39,091 nt of DNA, from assembly GCA_002393555.1 (NCBI GenBank), contig DGSP01000043.1:1-39091 (forward strand). The letters run 5' to 3'. Positions 31,501 through 38,841 of this stretch are shown one piece after another; position 1 is the first letter of the stretch; each line of letters begins with the position of its first letter. The notes beneath the pieces were generated by a model that was not told the DNA's origin, made no database searches, and saw nothing but the letters and a program-made list of their open reading frames with translations. This DNA is from Prevotellaceae bacterium UBA4359. GTDB taxonomy: Bacteria > Bacteroidota > Bacteroidia > Bacteroidales > Bacteroidaceae. Position numbers and translations under genes: made by a program.

Positions 31501-31996
31501 CTACATCGACGAGACGACCATGCGCATGTGCTTCACGCACCGCCGCTGGTTTGCCAACCTCATCACCAATCTGGTGAAGGAGCATAAGATGGACAAGGCA
31601 CTGAAGGCATTGGAGAAGTGTGAGCAGGAAATCCCCTCCTACAATGTACCCCACAGCATCGACTGTGCATCGCTCGATTTGGCCAATGCCTACATCGCTT
31701 GTGGCAAGCCTGAAAAAGCGGTGAACATTTTGGAGCAGTTGGAGAAACGCTCGAAGGAATACGCTGTGTGGTATCTGTCGCTCAACAACACCTATTTTGT
31801 CAACAGTACCCGCGATTGCCATCAGGAACTGTTAGTGCTGGCAACAGTGCAGGACACCTACAACAAACTGATTGAGATGAAAGCCCCCAAGGCTGCAGCC
31901 TACGAGAAGAAGTCGCAGCAACTCGACACCGACATTGAGCGGTTGTACAATGCCTTTATCGGCAGATGCGATGAGGCGGGCATCAAACTTCAGTAG
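28526..31996 (+). CDS. DUF2723 integral membrane protein (TMEM260-like putative protein O-mannosyltransferase)
   Basis: The ATG at 28526 gives 1156 residues; the frame before it has only a TTG inside the FKBP stop region. The N-terminal half has many membrane segments and the family signature EPTASFWDCPEFITTAAKLEVGHPPGAP (residues about 24-51) with the acidic D and E found in GT-C transferases. The C-terminal half (about 640 onward) is extracytoplasmic and ends in helical, TPR-like repeats (about 1010-1150). The animal relative TMEM260 is an O-mannosyltransferase, and Bacteroidota glycosylate many exported proteins on Ser/Thr, so transfer of a sugar from a lipid carrier to exported proteins is plausible but not shown. 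Its place after two FKBP genes fits a job on newly exported proteins. Confidence 0.85.
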   Translation: MKQYKLVNNIVGWAVFAIAAFTYCSTIEPTASFWDCPEFITTAAKLEVGHPPGAPFFMLFGNFFSLFASDPSQIAKMINMMNALLSAGCILFLFWSITHLAKKLLVEGEEAPSVGQLLAIMGSGIAGALIYTWSDTFWFSAVEGEVYAFSSFFTALVFWLILKWEDNADRPHSDRWIVFIAYLVGLSIGVHLLNLLCIPAIVLVYYYKMSKAPTGKGSLMVLGVSVVIVAAVLYGIVPGILKVGGWFELLFVNSFGMPYNIGLYIYLTLLVAALVWGLWETTKAVDNTRMYVSFIVCTALLGIPFYGHGTASIIIGIIVLGILAGVLFFTKKATPRILNTAILCMTMMTVGYSSYAVIVIRSTANPMMDQNSPEDVFTLGEYLGREQYGDRPLFFGQTYKSQPAIKENSDGYLTYDTEQGAPVYQRKAKENESEKDEYVKIRDKFTLKYPSNQCILFPRIYSDEPMHVRAYESWLGNVSYHSVEYRIPGRESRTVEIPGQIDNIRFFLSYQMNWMYWRYFMWNFAGRQNDIQGNGELEHGNWLSGFDWLDNMRLGNQDLLPSDLKENKGRNVFFCLPLILGLIGFFWQAFRDKKGIQQFWVVFFLFFMTGIAIVIYLNQTPLQPRERDYAYAGSFYAFAIWCGLGIAAIYELLGKWLGTKMERRMAAIVAGVAGLVPALAVPLQMVSQTWDDHDRSGRYVCRDFGLNYLETIPHNGVIYTNGDNDTFPLWYNEDTEGKRTDVRVCNLSYLQTDWYIDQMKRPAFEGEGQSSPLPILWERYQYTAGKNEMIDVNPDFNESMTIKEIVRYVMEQDSALARRLWGDNPFELKTAIHKFVLKDYEGLSAEDMAVVNDLPSCLPSDTLYVTVDKEAVKRSGMMIPTDSLGNAVIPDQMVISLAGQGRVSKSFIMMLEMIAQSNFSRPLYMSTTVGSSNYGNLWRHFIQEGMAWRISPFTFEENEMSYGMPHTVIDTDKAYENMMNKYQYGNLRQPDLYIDETTMRMCFTHRRWFANLITNLVKEHKMDKALKALEKCEQEIPSYNVPHSIDCASLDLANAYIACGKPEKAVNILEQLEKRSKEYAVWYLSLNNTYFVNSTRDCHQELLVLATVQDTYNKLIEMKAPKAAAYEKKSQQLDTDIERLYNAFIGRCDEAGIKLQ

Positions 31997-32001
31997 GGCC
32001 G

Positions 32002-32643
32002 ATGATAATAGAACAACCCAGCAAGTGGCTTCGCTGGCTCTATCCGAGCGCGATTTGGCGGATGGACCCCAACGAGAAGGCTGTCTATCTGACCTTCGAC
32101 GATGGGCCTATCCCCGAATCGACCCCGTGGCTGATAGAGACACTTGACCGCTATGGGGTGAAGGCCACTTTCTTCATGGTGGGCGACAATGTGCGCAAGT
32201 ATCCTGAACTCTTCGAACTGATACGTTCGCACGGCCATCGCTTGGGCAACCACACCTTCAACCATCTGGGTGGATTCACCGTTTCCAGCGGCCACTTTCT
32301 GCGCAATGCCAACGAGGCTGACCGGCTCATCCATTCTAACCTCTTCCGTCCGCCCCGTGGCTGGATGAAGAATCAGCAGTACATCCGCATTCGTCGCCAC
32401 TACACCATCATCATGTGGGACCTTGTCACACGCGACTACTCAAAGCATCTGACGGCGGAGGATGTATATAATAATGTACGCAGATACACGCGTAACGGCT
32501 CCATCATCACCTTCCACGACTCCCTGCGCAGCATCGACAAACTGAAGACGGCCCTGCCGCGCTGCATCGAGTGGTTGCAACGGGAAGGCTACGAGTTCAA
32601 GGTCTTCGATGATAACCTACACCACTCGCGGCACTTGAAGTGA
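32002..32643 (+). CDS. Polysaccharide deacetylase family (NodB domain) protein
   Basis: 213 residues with the NodB motifs in order: VYLTFDDGPIPE (28-39, catalytic and metal aspartates), GNHTFNH (81-87, the H-x3-H metal ligands), FRPPRGW (114-120), MWDLVTRDY (138-146) and IITFHDS (168-174). The protein removes acetyl groups from an N-acetylated sugar polymer such as peptidoglycan or a surface glycan; the substrate is unknown. No signal peptide is obvious; the N-terminus is short and aromatic. It follows the DUF2723 stop by 5 bp, so the two are translated from one mRNA. Confidence 0.9.
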   Translation: MIIEQPSKWLRWLYPSAIWRMDPNEKAVYLTFDDGPIPESTPWLIETLDRYGVKATFFMVGDNVRKYPELFELIRSHGHRLGNHTFNHLGGFTVSSGHFLRNANEADRLIHSNLFRPPRGWMKNQQYIRIRRHYTIIMWDLVTRDYSKHLTAEDVYNNVRRYTRNGSIITFHDSLRSIDKLKTALPRCIEWLQREGYEFKVFDDNLHHSRHLK

Positions 32644-32663
32644 GAGGGCGGAAGTCTAATGAA

Positions 32664-32762
32664 CCCACAAACCCACAAAAAGAAACGGGGGATATACCAA
32701 AACTGGTACATCCCCTGTTTATAGTTTTAGTGCATCCCCGTTTCTTTTTGCGGGTTTGTGGG
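32664..32762. terminator. Long convergent terminator with two possible folds
   Basis: 32664-32693 and 32734-32762 are an almost perfect 29-30 base inverted repeat (CCCACAAACC...AGAAACGGGGG). Inside it, GGGGATATACCA (about 32688-32699) pairs with TGGTACATCCCC (about 32704-32715), 11 of 12 bases. The same G-run can thus pair with either of two C-runs. It lies between two converging genes. Confidence 0.85.
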
Positions 32763-32767
32763 CAAAT

Positions 32768-33292
32768 CTATTCGTCTTCAGCAAGAATAATCTTCGCTTT
32801 TCCGCCTTTCTGAAATTTCTCTTCAGGCTTGTCGGTCACACAGATGGGCACTTCCTTCTTGATGCTCTGGTCAAGGGAGATAAGGGTCTCAGTGGAATCG
32901 ACACCAGTGATGCCTTGAATCTTGCGGTTGAGAAGATCCATGAGTTGTTCGTTGTCGCGGGCATAGAGTTTCACGAGCATGGTGTAGGGGCCTGTGGTGT
33001 AGTGGCATTCCACAATTTCGGGAATCTTGTTGAGTTCGCTCACCACACGCTCATACATGGAGCCTTTCTCCAGGCGGATGCCCACGTAGGTGCAGGTCTT
33101 GTAGCCGAGGCTCTTGGGGTTGATGACATAGCCAGAGCCGACAATCACGTTGGTGTCGATGAGACGCTGAACACGCTGGTGGATGGCGGCGCGCGACACA
33201 CCACATACGGCTGCTACATCTTTGAAAGGAATGCGCGCATTGGTGGAGATAATCTCCATGATTTGCTTGTCAAGTTTATCAATCTTTTCCAT
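32768..33292 (-). CDS. Lrp/AsnC family transcriptional regulator
   Basis: 174 residues. Residues 4-60 are the winged helix-turn-helix (LDKQIMEIISTNARIPFKDVAAVCGVSRAAIHQRVQRL), and about 65-145 the RAM ligand-binding domain (YVGIRLEKGSMYERVVSELN, VECHYTTGPYTMLVKLYARD). A basic and acidic tail of some 25 residues extends beyond the usual end. Lrp-type proteins form octamers or dimers that sense amino acids; the ligand is unknown. A complete promoter (TTTG-N20-TACTTTTG) lies 68-99 bp upstream. It is divergent from rdgB. Confidence 0.92.
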   Translation of the reverse strand: MEKIDKLDKQIMEIISTNARIPFKDVAAVCGVSRAAIHQRVQRLIDTNVIVGSGYVINPKSLGYKTCTYVGIRLEKGSMYERVVSELNKIPEIVECHYTTGPYTMLVKLYARDNEQLMDLLNRKIQGITGVDSTETLISLDQSIKKEVPICVTDKPEEKFQKGGKAKIILAEDE

Positions 33293-33359
33293 GAGTGGAT
33301 GATTTTTTCTATTATTGTTTTTGACTTTCTTTTTAGGGTCTTACAGAACAAACTGTAAA

Positions 33360-33391
33360 CAAAAGTAGGTGTTTTTTTTCTATTTGTCAAA
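33360..33391 (-). promoter_or_regulatory. Promoter of the Lrp-family gene
   Basis: Minus strand TTTG (33391 to 33388), 20 bases, TACTTTTG (33367 to 33360). Lrp proteins often bind their own promoters; no operator was identified. Confidence 0.75.
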
Positions 33392-33508
33392 ATAAAAGTG
33401 AAAAAAACAGACAAAGTCGTTAAAAACATTGGAAAAGTGACACAAAAAACAAAGAAAAGCACTAATTTTACAACTCGTAATGACAATTCTAACAAAAGAA
33501 AAAGGAAA

Positions 33509-34117
33509 ATGAAGACATTAGTGTTTGCCAGCAACAATGCGCACAAGTTGGAAGAGATACGTGCCATTTTGGGCGATAAGTATGAAGTGAAAAGTTTGAA
33601 AGACATCGGTTGTGAGGTGGACATCCCCGAAACAGGCACGACCTTTCGGGAAAATGCCTTGCAGAAGGCTCGTTATGTGAAGAAGCATTTTGGCTTCGAT
33701 TGTTTTGCCGACGATTCGGGTTTGCAGGTGGAGGCACTGGGCGGTGAGCCAGGTGTCTATTCAGCGCGTTTTGCCATGAAGAATGGCCGTCAGGTGACGG
33801 CTGACAGTAAGGATGATGTCAACATGGATGTACTGCTGGAGAAACTGGCGGGAAAGGAAAACCGCAAAGCCTGTTTCCGCACCAGTGTTGCGCTGATATA
33901 TGAAGGCGAGGAACATTTCTTCGATGGAATCGTGAATGGCCGCATCATTGATGAGAAGCGAGGCAATGGCGGTTTTGGCTATGACCCTCTCTTTGTGCCT
34001 GAGGGCTACGATAAGACCTTTGCCGAATTAGGTAACGAAGTGAAGAATGGCATCAGCCATCGGGCAAGAGCGGTTGCACAGTTGGCAGCGTTTCTGAAAG
34101 CAGAAAGTGGGAAGTGA
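33509..34117 (+). CDS. rdgB: Non-canonical purine NTP pyrophosphatase (RdgB/HAM1 family)
   Basis: The start MKTLVFASNNAHKLEEI (33509) is the family N-terminus and gives 202 residues; 37 upstream codons in frame are lysine-rich and not conserved-looking. Further motifs: FADDSGLQVEALGGEPGVYSAR (about 65-86), GNGGFGYDPLFVPEG (about 151-165) and GISHRARA (about 181-188). The enzyme hydrolyses dITP, ITP and XTP to monophosphates and keeps deaminated purines out of DNA and RNA. The stop codon TGA is part of a GTGAAAA repeat unit. Confidence 0.96.
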   Translation: MKTLVFASNNAHKLEEIRAILGDKYEVKSLKDIGCEVDIPETGTTFRENALQKARYVKKHFGFDCFADDSGLQVEALGGEPGVYSARFAMKNGRQVTADSKDDVNMDVLLEKLAGKENRKACFRTSVALIYEGEEHFFDGIVNGRIIDEKRGNGGFGYDPLFVPEGYDKTFAELGNEVKNGISHRARAVAQLAAFLKAESGK

Positions 34118-34156
34118 AAAGCAGATTTTTCCCTTTCCACTCTTCACTTTTCACTC
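34107..34156. repeat. GTGAAAA-type imperfect inverted repeat at the rdgB end
   Basis: AGTGGGAAGTGAAAAG is mirrored imperfectly by TTTCCACTCTTCACTTTTCACT. It supplies the rdgB stop codon (34115-34117) and ends nine bases before the next promoter box. Confidence 0.6.
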
Positions 34157-34164
34157 AAAATGCC

Positions 34165-34172
34165 TACCTTTG
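34165..34172 (+). promoter_or_regulatory. Promoter -7 box of the M28 peptidase gene
   Basis: TACCTTTG, 20 bases before the ATG at 34193. It rules out the longer frame that starts at 34160. Confidence 0.65.
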
Positions 34173-34192
34173 CACCTGTTAATCCATCAACA

Positions 34193-35200
34193 ATGAGAAA
34201 ATTACTCTATCTGGTCCTCTTTCCCTTGCTGCTGTTGGGCTGTAAGGAAAAGCAGAACGTGGACACCAGTTATGTGTCGCCTGCACCTTCATTCAACGAG
34301 GATTCGGCCTATCAGTATGTGGCTGAGCAATGTGCTTTCGGTCCCCGTGTGATGAACTCTGCGGCTCATGATTCGTGTGGTAACTACATTGCCCGTAAGT
34401 TCAAAACCTTCGGAGCCACGGTCTATGACCAATATGCCGATTCAAAACTCTACGATGGCACCCCTGTCAAGATGCGCAACATCATTGCAGCCTTCAATCC
34501 AGATGCTCCGGCACGTATCATCATCTGCGGCCACTGGGATAGTCGTCCGTGGGCTGACCATGATCGTGACGAGGAAAATCACCACACCCCGATAGATGGG
34601 GCTAACGATGGCGGCAGTTCCATCGGCGTGATGCTCGAATTGGCGCGTCAGTTACAGAAAGACTTAGCCGAGAAAGATGACTCATCTCTTTTTGCCCTCC
34701 ATCCCTCGTTAGGGATTGACTTCATCTGTTGGGATGCTGAAGACTGTGGCACTCCATCATGGGCCAACGATGGCGAAGACCACGAGAGCACCTGGTGTCT
34801 GGGCAGTCAATACTGGTCAGGCAAGCGTCATCTCGACGGCTACACGGCTCGTTATGGCATCAACCTCGACATGGTGGGCAATGCCAACACCATCTTCTAC
34901 CGCGAACGCATCTCAATGGCATACGCTCCCACCATCGTCGATAAGGTGTGGGCGGCAGCCAACCGCATCGGTTATGGCAAATACTTCAGTTATGACGATG
35001 AAGGTGGTGGTGTGACAGATGACCACTTACAGGTCAATCGCGGTGGCATTCCTTGCATCGACGTGATAGGTACCGACACCCAAGAAGGCGGTTTTCCAGC
35101 CACTTGGCACACGATGGACGACAACATCAACCATATTGACAAAGAAACCCTCAAGGCTGTGGGACAGACCATGCTGGAGGTGATTTGGACAGAAGAATAA
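34193..35200 (+). CDS. M28 family metallopeptidase / glutaminyl cyclase-like lipoprotein
   Basis: 335 residues. MRKLLYLVLFPLLLLGC is a lipoprotein signal with C17 lipidated. Zinc ligands and catalytic residues typical of M28 appear in order: GHWDSRPWAD (about 113-122), GANDGGSS (about 135-142), WDAEDCG (about 180-186), INLDMVG (about 228-234) and the late TWHTMDD (about 305-311). The pattern RPWAD...DGANDG is that of the group containing glutaminyl-peptide cyclases, which in Bacteroidota convert N-terminal glutamine of exported proteins to pyroglutamate. That activity is likely but an aminopeptidase cannot be excluded. It is expressed from its own promoter and followed by sufE. Confidence 0.9.
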   Translation: MRKLLYLVLFPLLLLGCKEKQNVDTSYVSPAPSFNEDSAYQYVAEQCAFGPRVMNSAAHDSCGNYIARKFKTFGATVYDQYADSKLYDGTPVKMRNIIAAFNPDAPARIIICGHWDSRPWADHDRDEENHHTPIDGANDGGSSIGVMLELARQLQKDLAEKDDSSLFALHPSLGIDFICWDAEDCGTPSWANDGEDHESTWCLGSQYWSGKRHLDGYTARYGINLDMVGNANTIFYRERISMAYAPTIVDKVWAAANRIGYGKYFSYDDEGGGVTDDHLQVNRGGIPCIDVIGTDTQEGGFPATWHTMDDNINHIDKETLKAVGQTMLEVIWTEE

Positions 35201-35215
35201 ATGCCCTCTCCACTA

Positions 35216-35239
35216 CTCTCTCCCTGTGGGGCGAGAGAG
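35216..35239. repeat. Small hairpin CTCTCTC/CGAGAGAG before sufE
   Basis: CTCTCT (35216-35221) pairs with AGAGAG (35234-35239) around CCCTGTGGGGCG. It lies in the 83-bp gap between the M28 peptidase gene and sufE. No T-run follows. Confidence 0.5.
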
Positions 35240-35283
35240 GTCCGTGCGGGATGGGGAGGTATGATAAAAAACAATTGACGTTT

Positions 35284-35715
35284 ATGACAATAGAAGAAAC
35301 ACAACAAGAAGTGATTGAGGAGTTTGAGGGCTTCGACGACTGGATGGACAAGTATCAGATGCTCATCGACTTGGGCAGTGAGCAGGAGCCGCTGCCCGCA
35401 GAGTATAAAGTAGAGAGTAACCTTATCGACGGTTGTCAGAGCCGTGTGTGGCTGCAAGCCGACCTCACACCCGAAGGGAAGATACACTTTCAGGCAGAGA
35501 GTGATGCCCTCATTGTGAAGGGGCTTGTCACCCTGCTCATTCGAGTGTTCAACGACCACACCCCCGACGAAATACTTGCCGCCAACCTTCATTTTATTGA
35601 GGATATTGGTCTGAAAGAACACCTCTCTCCCACACGCAGCAACGGACTCTTGGCTATGGTGAAGCAAATGAGGCTTTATGCTTTGGCTTTCAAGGCGAAG
35701 GGAGAGAAGCAATAG
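35284..35715 (+). CDS. sufE: Cysteine desulfuration protein SufE
   Basis: The start MTIEETQQEVIEEF gives 143 residues; the open frame reaches back into the previous gene without family character. ESNLIDGCQSRVW (about 42-54) holds the active cysteine that accepts sulfur from SufS, and FNDHTPDEILAANLHFIEDIGLKEHLSPTRSNGL the conserved C-terminal half. SufE hands the sulfur to the SufBCD scaffold for iron-sulfur cluster assembly in the cytoplasm. No other suf gene is present here, so this is a stand-alone copy. Confidence 0.95.
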   Translation: MTIEETQQEVIEEFEGFDDWMDKYQMLIDLGSEQEPLPAEYKVESNLIDGCQSRVWLQADLTPEGKIHFQAESDALIVKGLVTLLIRVFNDHTPDEILAANLHFIEDIGLKEHLSPTRSNGLLAMVKQMRLYALAFKAKGEKQ

Positions 35716-35773
35716 AAAAGAGACGATAGATGCTAAAGACACTACAGAATATAGGAAAGTATAGGACACGCCA

Positions 35774-37612
35774 ATGAGGGAATTTTTCAGTCAGATGGGC
35801 GGTTATTTCGCCCGCTACAAGGGGTACATTGCCGGAACGTTAGCCATGAACATTTTGGCCGCCTTGTTCAATGTCTTTTCCTTCTCCATCCTGCTGCCCA
35901 TCTTGCAGATACTCTTCAAAGTCAATTCGGAGACGTATCAGTTCATGGAATGGGGAACAGGCGGCATCAACAACTTGTTGGAAGTGGCCAAGAACAACGG
36001 CTACTACTATTCACAGCTGTTGGTGGAGACATACGGTCCTTCCACCACCCTGCTCATGTTGGGCGTGATTCTGGCCTCACTCACCTTGCTCAAGGCAGCC
36101 ACCTACTTCGGCGGTTCAGCCTTCTTGATGCCCTTGCGTACAGGTATCATCCGCGACATCCGCAACGACATCTACAAGAAGATACTTTCCCTGCCTCTCT
36201 CCTTCTTCTCCGAAGAGCGCAAGGGCGACATTCTGGCACGTGTCAGCACCGATGTGGGCGAGATAGACGGCAGTATCACCTCCTCGCTCGACATGATGAT
36301 TAAAAATCCCATCTTCATCCTCGTCTATGTAGGCACCATGTTTGCCATGAGTTGGCAACTCACGCTCTTCACCCTCCTGGTTGTGCCACTTTTAGCCGGT
36401 GGAATAGGCCGTATTGGCAAGAAACTGAAGCAAAATTCGCTGTTGGCCCAGTCGAAATGGAGCGATGGAATCAGCCAGATAGAAGAGACCCTCGGCGGAC
36501 TCCGCATCATCAAGGCATTCATCGCCGAGCGGAAGATGGAGGCACGTTTCACCAAGATAAACAACGAACACCGCGATGCCGCCGTCAGAGTGGCCATACG
36601 CCAGTCGGCAGCCCACCCTGTGAGCGAGTTCTTGGGCACTTGTATGATTGTCATCGTCCTTTGGTTTGGCGGCTACCTTATCTTCTCAGGCAATAGCCCC
36701 ATCGATGCCAGCGGATTCATCTACTATTTGGTCATCCTCTACACCACCCTACAGCCCATCAAGGACCTTTCAAAGGCTGGCTACAGCATCCAGAAAGGAC
36801 TTGCCTCACTGGAGCGCATCAACAAGATTCTCATGGCCGAGAACAACATCAAGGAGATAGAGCATCCCAAGAAAATCGACACACTCACCGACAGCATCGA
36901 ACTGGAACATGTCCACTTCTCCTACAACACAGGGCATGAAATCCTCCACGACATCAACCTCACCATCAAGAAAGGGCAGACCATCGCCTTGGTGGGTCAG
37001 TCAGGCTCAGGCAAGAGCACACTGGTTGACCTCATTCCGCGCTATCACGACGTGTCGGCAGGTGCCATCAAGATTGACGGCGAAGACGTGCGCCACCTCT
37101 CCCTCCATTCTTTGCGGGGCATCATAGGCAACGTCAACCAAGAAGCCATCCTCTTCAACGACACCATCTTTAACAATATCGCCTTTGGTGTGGATGACGC
37201 CACACAGGAGCAGGTGGAGGCAGCCGCAAAAATCGCCAATGCGCACGATTTCATCATGGAGATGGAGAATGGCTACCAGACCAATGTTGGAGACCGTGGC
37301 GGGCGTCTTTCGGGCGGACAGAGGCAAAGAATCTCCATAGCCCGTGCCATTCTGAAGAATCCTCCCATCCTCATTCTCGACGAAGCCACCTCGGCACTCG
37401 ACACGGAGAGCGAACGACTGGTGCAGGATGCACTCGAAAAACTGATGAAATCACGCACCACCATTGCCATTGCCCACCGCCTCTCCACCATCAAAAATGC
37501 CGATGAAATCAATGTCTTGCATGAAGGTCGCATCGTGGAACGAGGCACCCATGAAGCACTCATCGCTCAGGATGGCTACTACAAGAAACTAAACGACATG
37601 CAGGCGTTGTAG
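35774..37612 (+). CDS. ABC transporter, fused permease and ATPase (MsbA-like)
   Basis: 612 residues. Residues about 1-330 are the membrane domain with six segments; LPLSFFSEERKGDILARVSTDVGEIDGSI (about 140-168) is a typical exporter coupling region. The ATPase follows with Walker A GQSGSGKST (about 411-419), signature LSGGQRQR (about 513-520), Walker B ILILDEATSAL (about 533-543) and the switch histidine in AIAHRLS. It works as a homodimer that uses ATP to flip or export a lipid or hydrophobic compound; MsbA-type lipid A transport is possible but not certain. The gene lies 58 bp after sufE and ends one base before an inverted repeat. Confidence 0.92.
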   Translation: MREFFSQMGGYFARYKGYIAGTLAMNILAALFNVFSFSILLPILQILFKVNSETYQFMEWGTGGINNLLEVAKNNGYYYSQLLVETYGPSTTLLMLGVILASLTLLKAATYFGGSAFLMPLRTGIIRDIRNDIYKKILSLPLSFFSEERKGDILARVSTDVGEIDGSITSSLDMMIKNPIFILVYVGTMFAMSWQLTLFTLLVVPLLAGGIGRIGKKLKQNSLLAQSKWSDGISQIEETLGGLRIIKAFIAERKMEARFTKINNEHRDAAVRVAIRQSAAHPVSEFLGTCMIVIVLWFGGYLIFSGNSPIDASGFIYYLVILYTTLQPIKDLSKAGYSIQKGLASLERINKILMAENNIKEIEHPKKIDTLTDSIELEHVHFSYNTGHEILHDINLTIKKGQTIALVGQSGSGKSTLVDLIPRYHDVSAGAIKIDGEDVRHLSLHSLRGIIGNVNQEAILFNDTIFNNIAFGVDDATQEQVEAAAKIANAHDFIMEMENGYQTNVGDRGGRLSGGQRQRISIARAILKNPPILILDEATSALDTESERLVQDALEKLMKSRTTIAIAHRLSTIKNADEINVLHEGRIVERGTHEALIAQDGYYKKLNDMQAL

Positions 37613-37613
37613 A

Positions 37614-37715
37614 GTGAAAAGTGAAAAATGAAAAGTGAAAAATCTAAGTTACTTGCCATGCGGAATGTTCCATTTGAACAAAGTAACTTAGATTTTTCAC
37701 TTTTCACTTTTCACT
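37614..37715. repeat. 34-bp inverted repeat of GTGAAAA heptamers between two converging genes
   Basis: Arms 37621-37654 and 37681-37714 match at 33 of 34 positions, with a 26-base loop that contains CCATGCGG. The unit order and the tail ATCTAAGTTACTT are as in the element at 24.15 kb. It follows the transporter stop at once and supplies the stop (37711-37713) of dprA, so it should act as a two-way terminator. Confidence 0.9.
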
Positions 37716-38841
37716 TATGCACAAGCCTATATCTTGCACCACCCAGCGCCATGACAATCCCCCGCATCTCAAGGTCAAACAGCAACATGCTCACCCGTGA
37801 ATAAGGTATGTTGGTGTCGATGGCAATCTGGTTCACATGTTTGTCATCCACTTCTTGCAGTGTGTGGACCAAAACACGCTCTTCCTCTGTCAGGTCGGGG
37901 AAGAGTTCTTGCTGGATGACCTTTGGCTTTTTTGCTTCGGCCAAAGGGTTCGCCCAGCCCAATCCCTCCAGAAGGCTCTCCGCGTCCGTCAGGAGCGTCG
38001 CTTGCTGCCGTCTGATGAGATTGTTGCACCCACGGCTGTTCTCGTCATACACGCGCCCTGGAAAGGCAAAAACATCGCGATTATAGTTCATGGCCAGTTC
38101 AGCCGTGATGAGCGAGCCGCCCTTCACGCCGCTCTCCACCACGATGCAGGCATCGCACAAGCCAGCCACGATGCGGTTGCGGCGCACAAAGTTCTGCTTG
38201 TCGGGTCGTGTGCCCGAAGGGTATTCCGTCAGCAGTCCCCCACCCTGATGCACCATGTCAGCCGCCGTTTGTCGGTGCAGAGACGGATAGATGATGTCGA
38301 GTCCGTGAGCCAACACCCCCACAGTGCGCATGCCGCACTTCAGGGCTGCACGGTGGGCACAAACGTCAATGCCGTATGCCAGACCGCTCACAATGACCGT
38401 GTCGGGGTAGTATCGCTTCAGGTCAGCAACAAAGTTCTCGCACACTTCGCGTCCGTATGCCGAGCATTTGCGCGTACCCACAATGTTGATGATGCGCAGT
38501 GCGTTCAGGTCAGCGTCGCCATAGTAAAATAGTACCAGAGGCGCATCCTCGCACTCGCGAAGCCGTTGAGGATAATTCTCATCGGTCAGCGTGAACACTC
38601 TTAGGTGCTTCCGCTCCACAAACTCCATCTCTCGTTCAGCCTCCCGCATGGCATCATCCACATGAGCCAAAGCCTCCACCAGCCCGTTGCTGGCATCAGG
38701 AATCACGCTCATGATGTCGCGTCGGTTGGCAAACACCTCACTGGCCGACCCCATTGTTTCCAACAGTGTGCGGGCATTCAGCAGACTCAGCCCTTTCAGC
38801 CTTGTCAAAGCCATTGAGCAGATGATTTCCTGTGTGTTCAT
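37711..38841 (-). CDS. dprA: DNA processing protein DprA
   Basis: 376 residues. An N-terminal helical segment (1-70, with a helix-hairpin-helix-like LKGLSLLNARTLLETMG) is followed by the Rossmann-type core: INIVGTRKCSAYG (about 117-129), VIVSGLAYGIDVCAHRAAL (about 155-173), GLDIIYPSLHR, and SGVKGGSLITAELAMNYNRDVFAFPG. The C-terminal 70 residues are a winged helix (DDKHVNQIAIDTNIPYSRVSMLLFDLEMRG). DprA loads RecA onto incoming single-stranded DNA during transformation. No competence genes are nearby. The last codons and stop lie in the inverted repeat shared with the transporter gene. Confidence 0.95.
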   Translation of the reverse strand: MNTQEIICSMALTRLKGLSLLNARTLLETMGSASEVFANRRDIMSVIPDASNGLVEALAHVDDAMREAEREMEFVERKHLRVFTLTDENYPQRLRECEDAPLVLFYYGDADLNALRIINIVGTRKCSAYGREVCENFVADLKRYYPDTVIVSGLAYGIDVCAHRAALKCGMRTVGVLAHGLDIIYPSLHRQTAADMVHQGGGLLTEYPSGTRPDKQNFVRRNRIVAGLCDACIVVESGVKGGSLITAELAMNYNRDVFAFPGRVYDENSRGCNNLIRRQQATLLTDAESLLEGLGWANPLAEAKKPKVIQQELFPDLTEEERVLVHTLQEVDDKHVNQIAIDTNIPYSRVSMLLFDLEMRGIVMALGGARYRLVHK

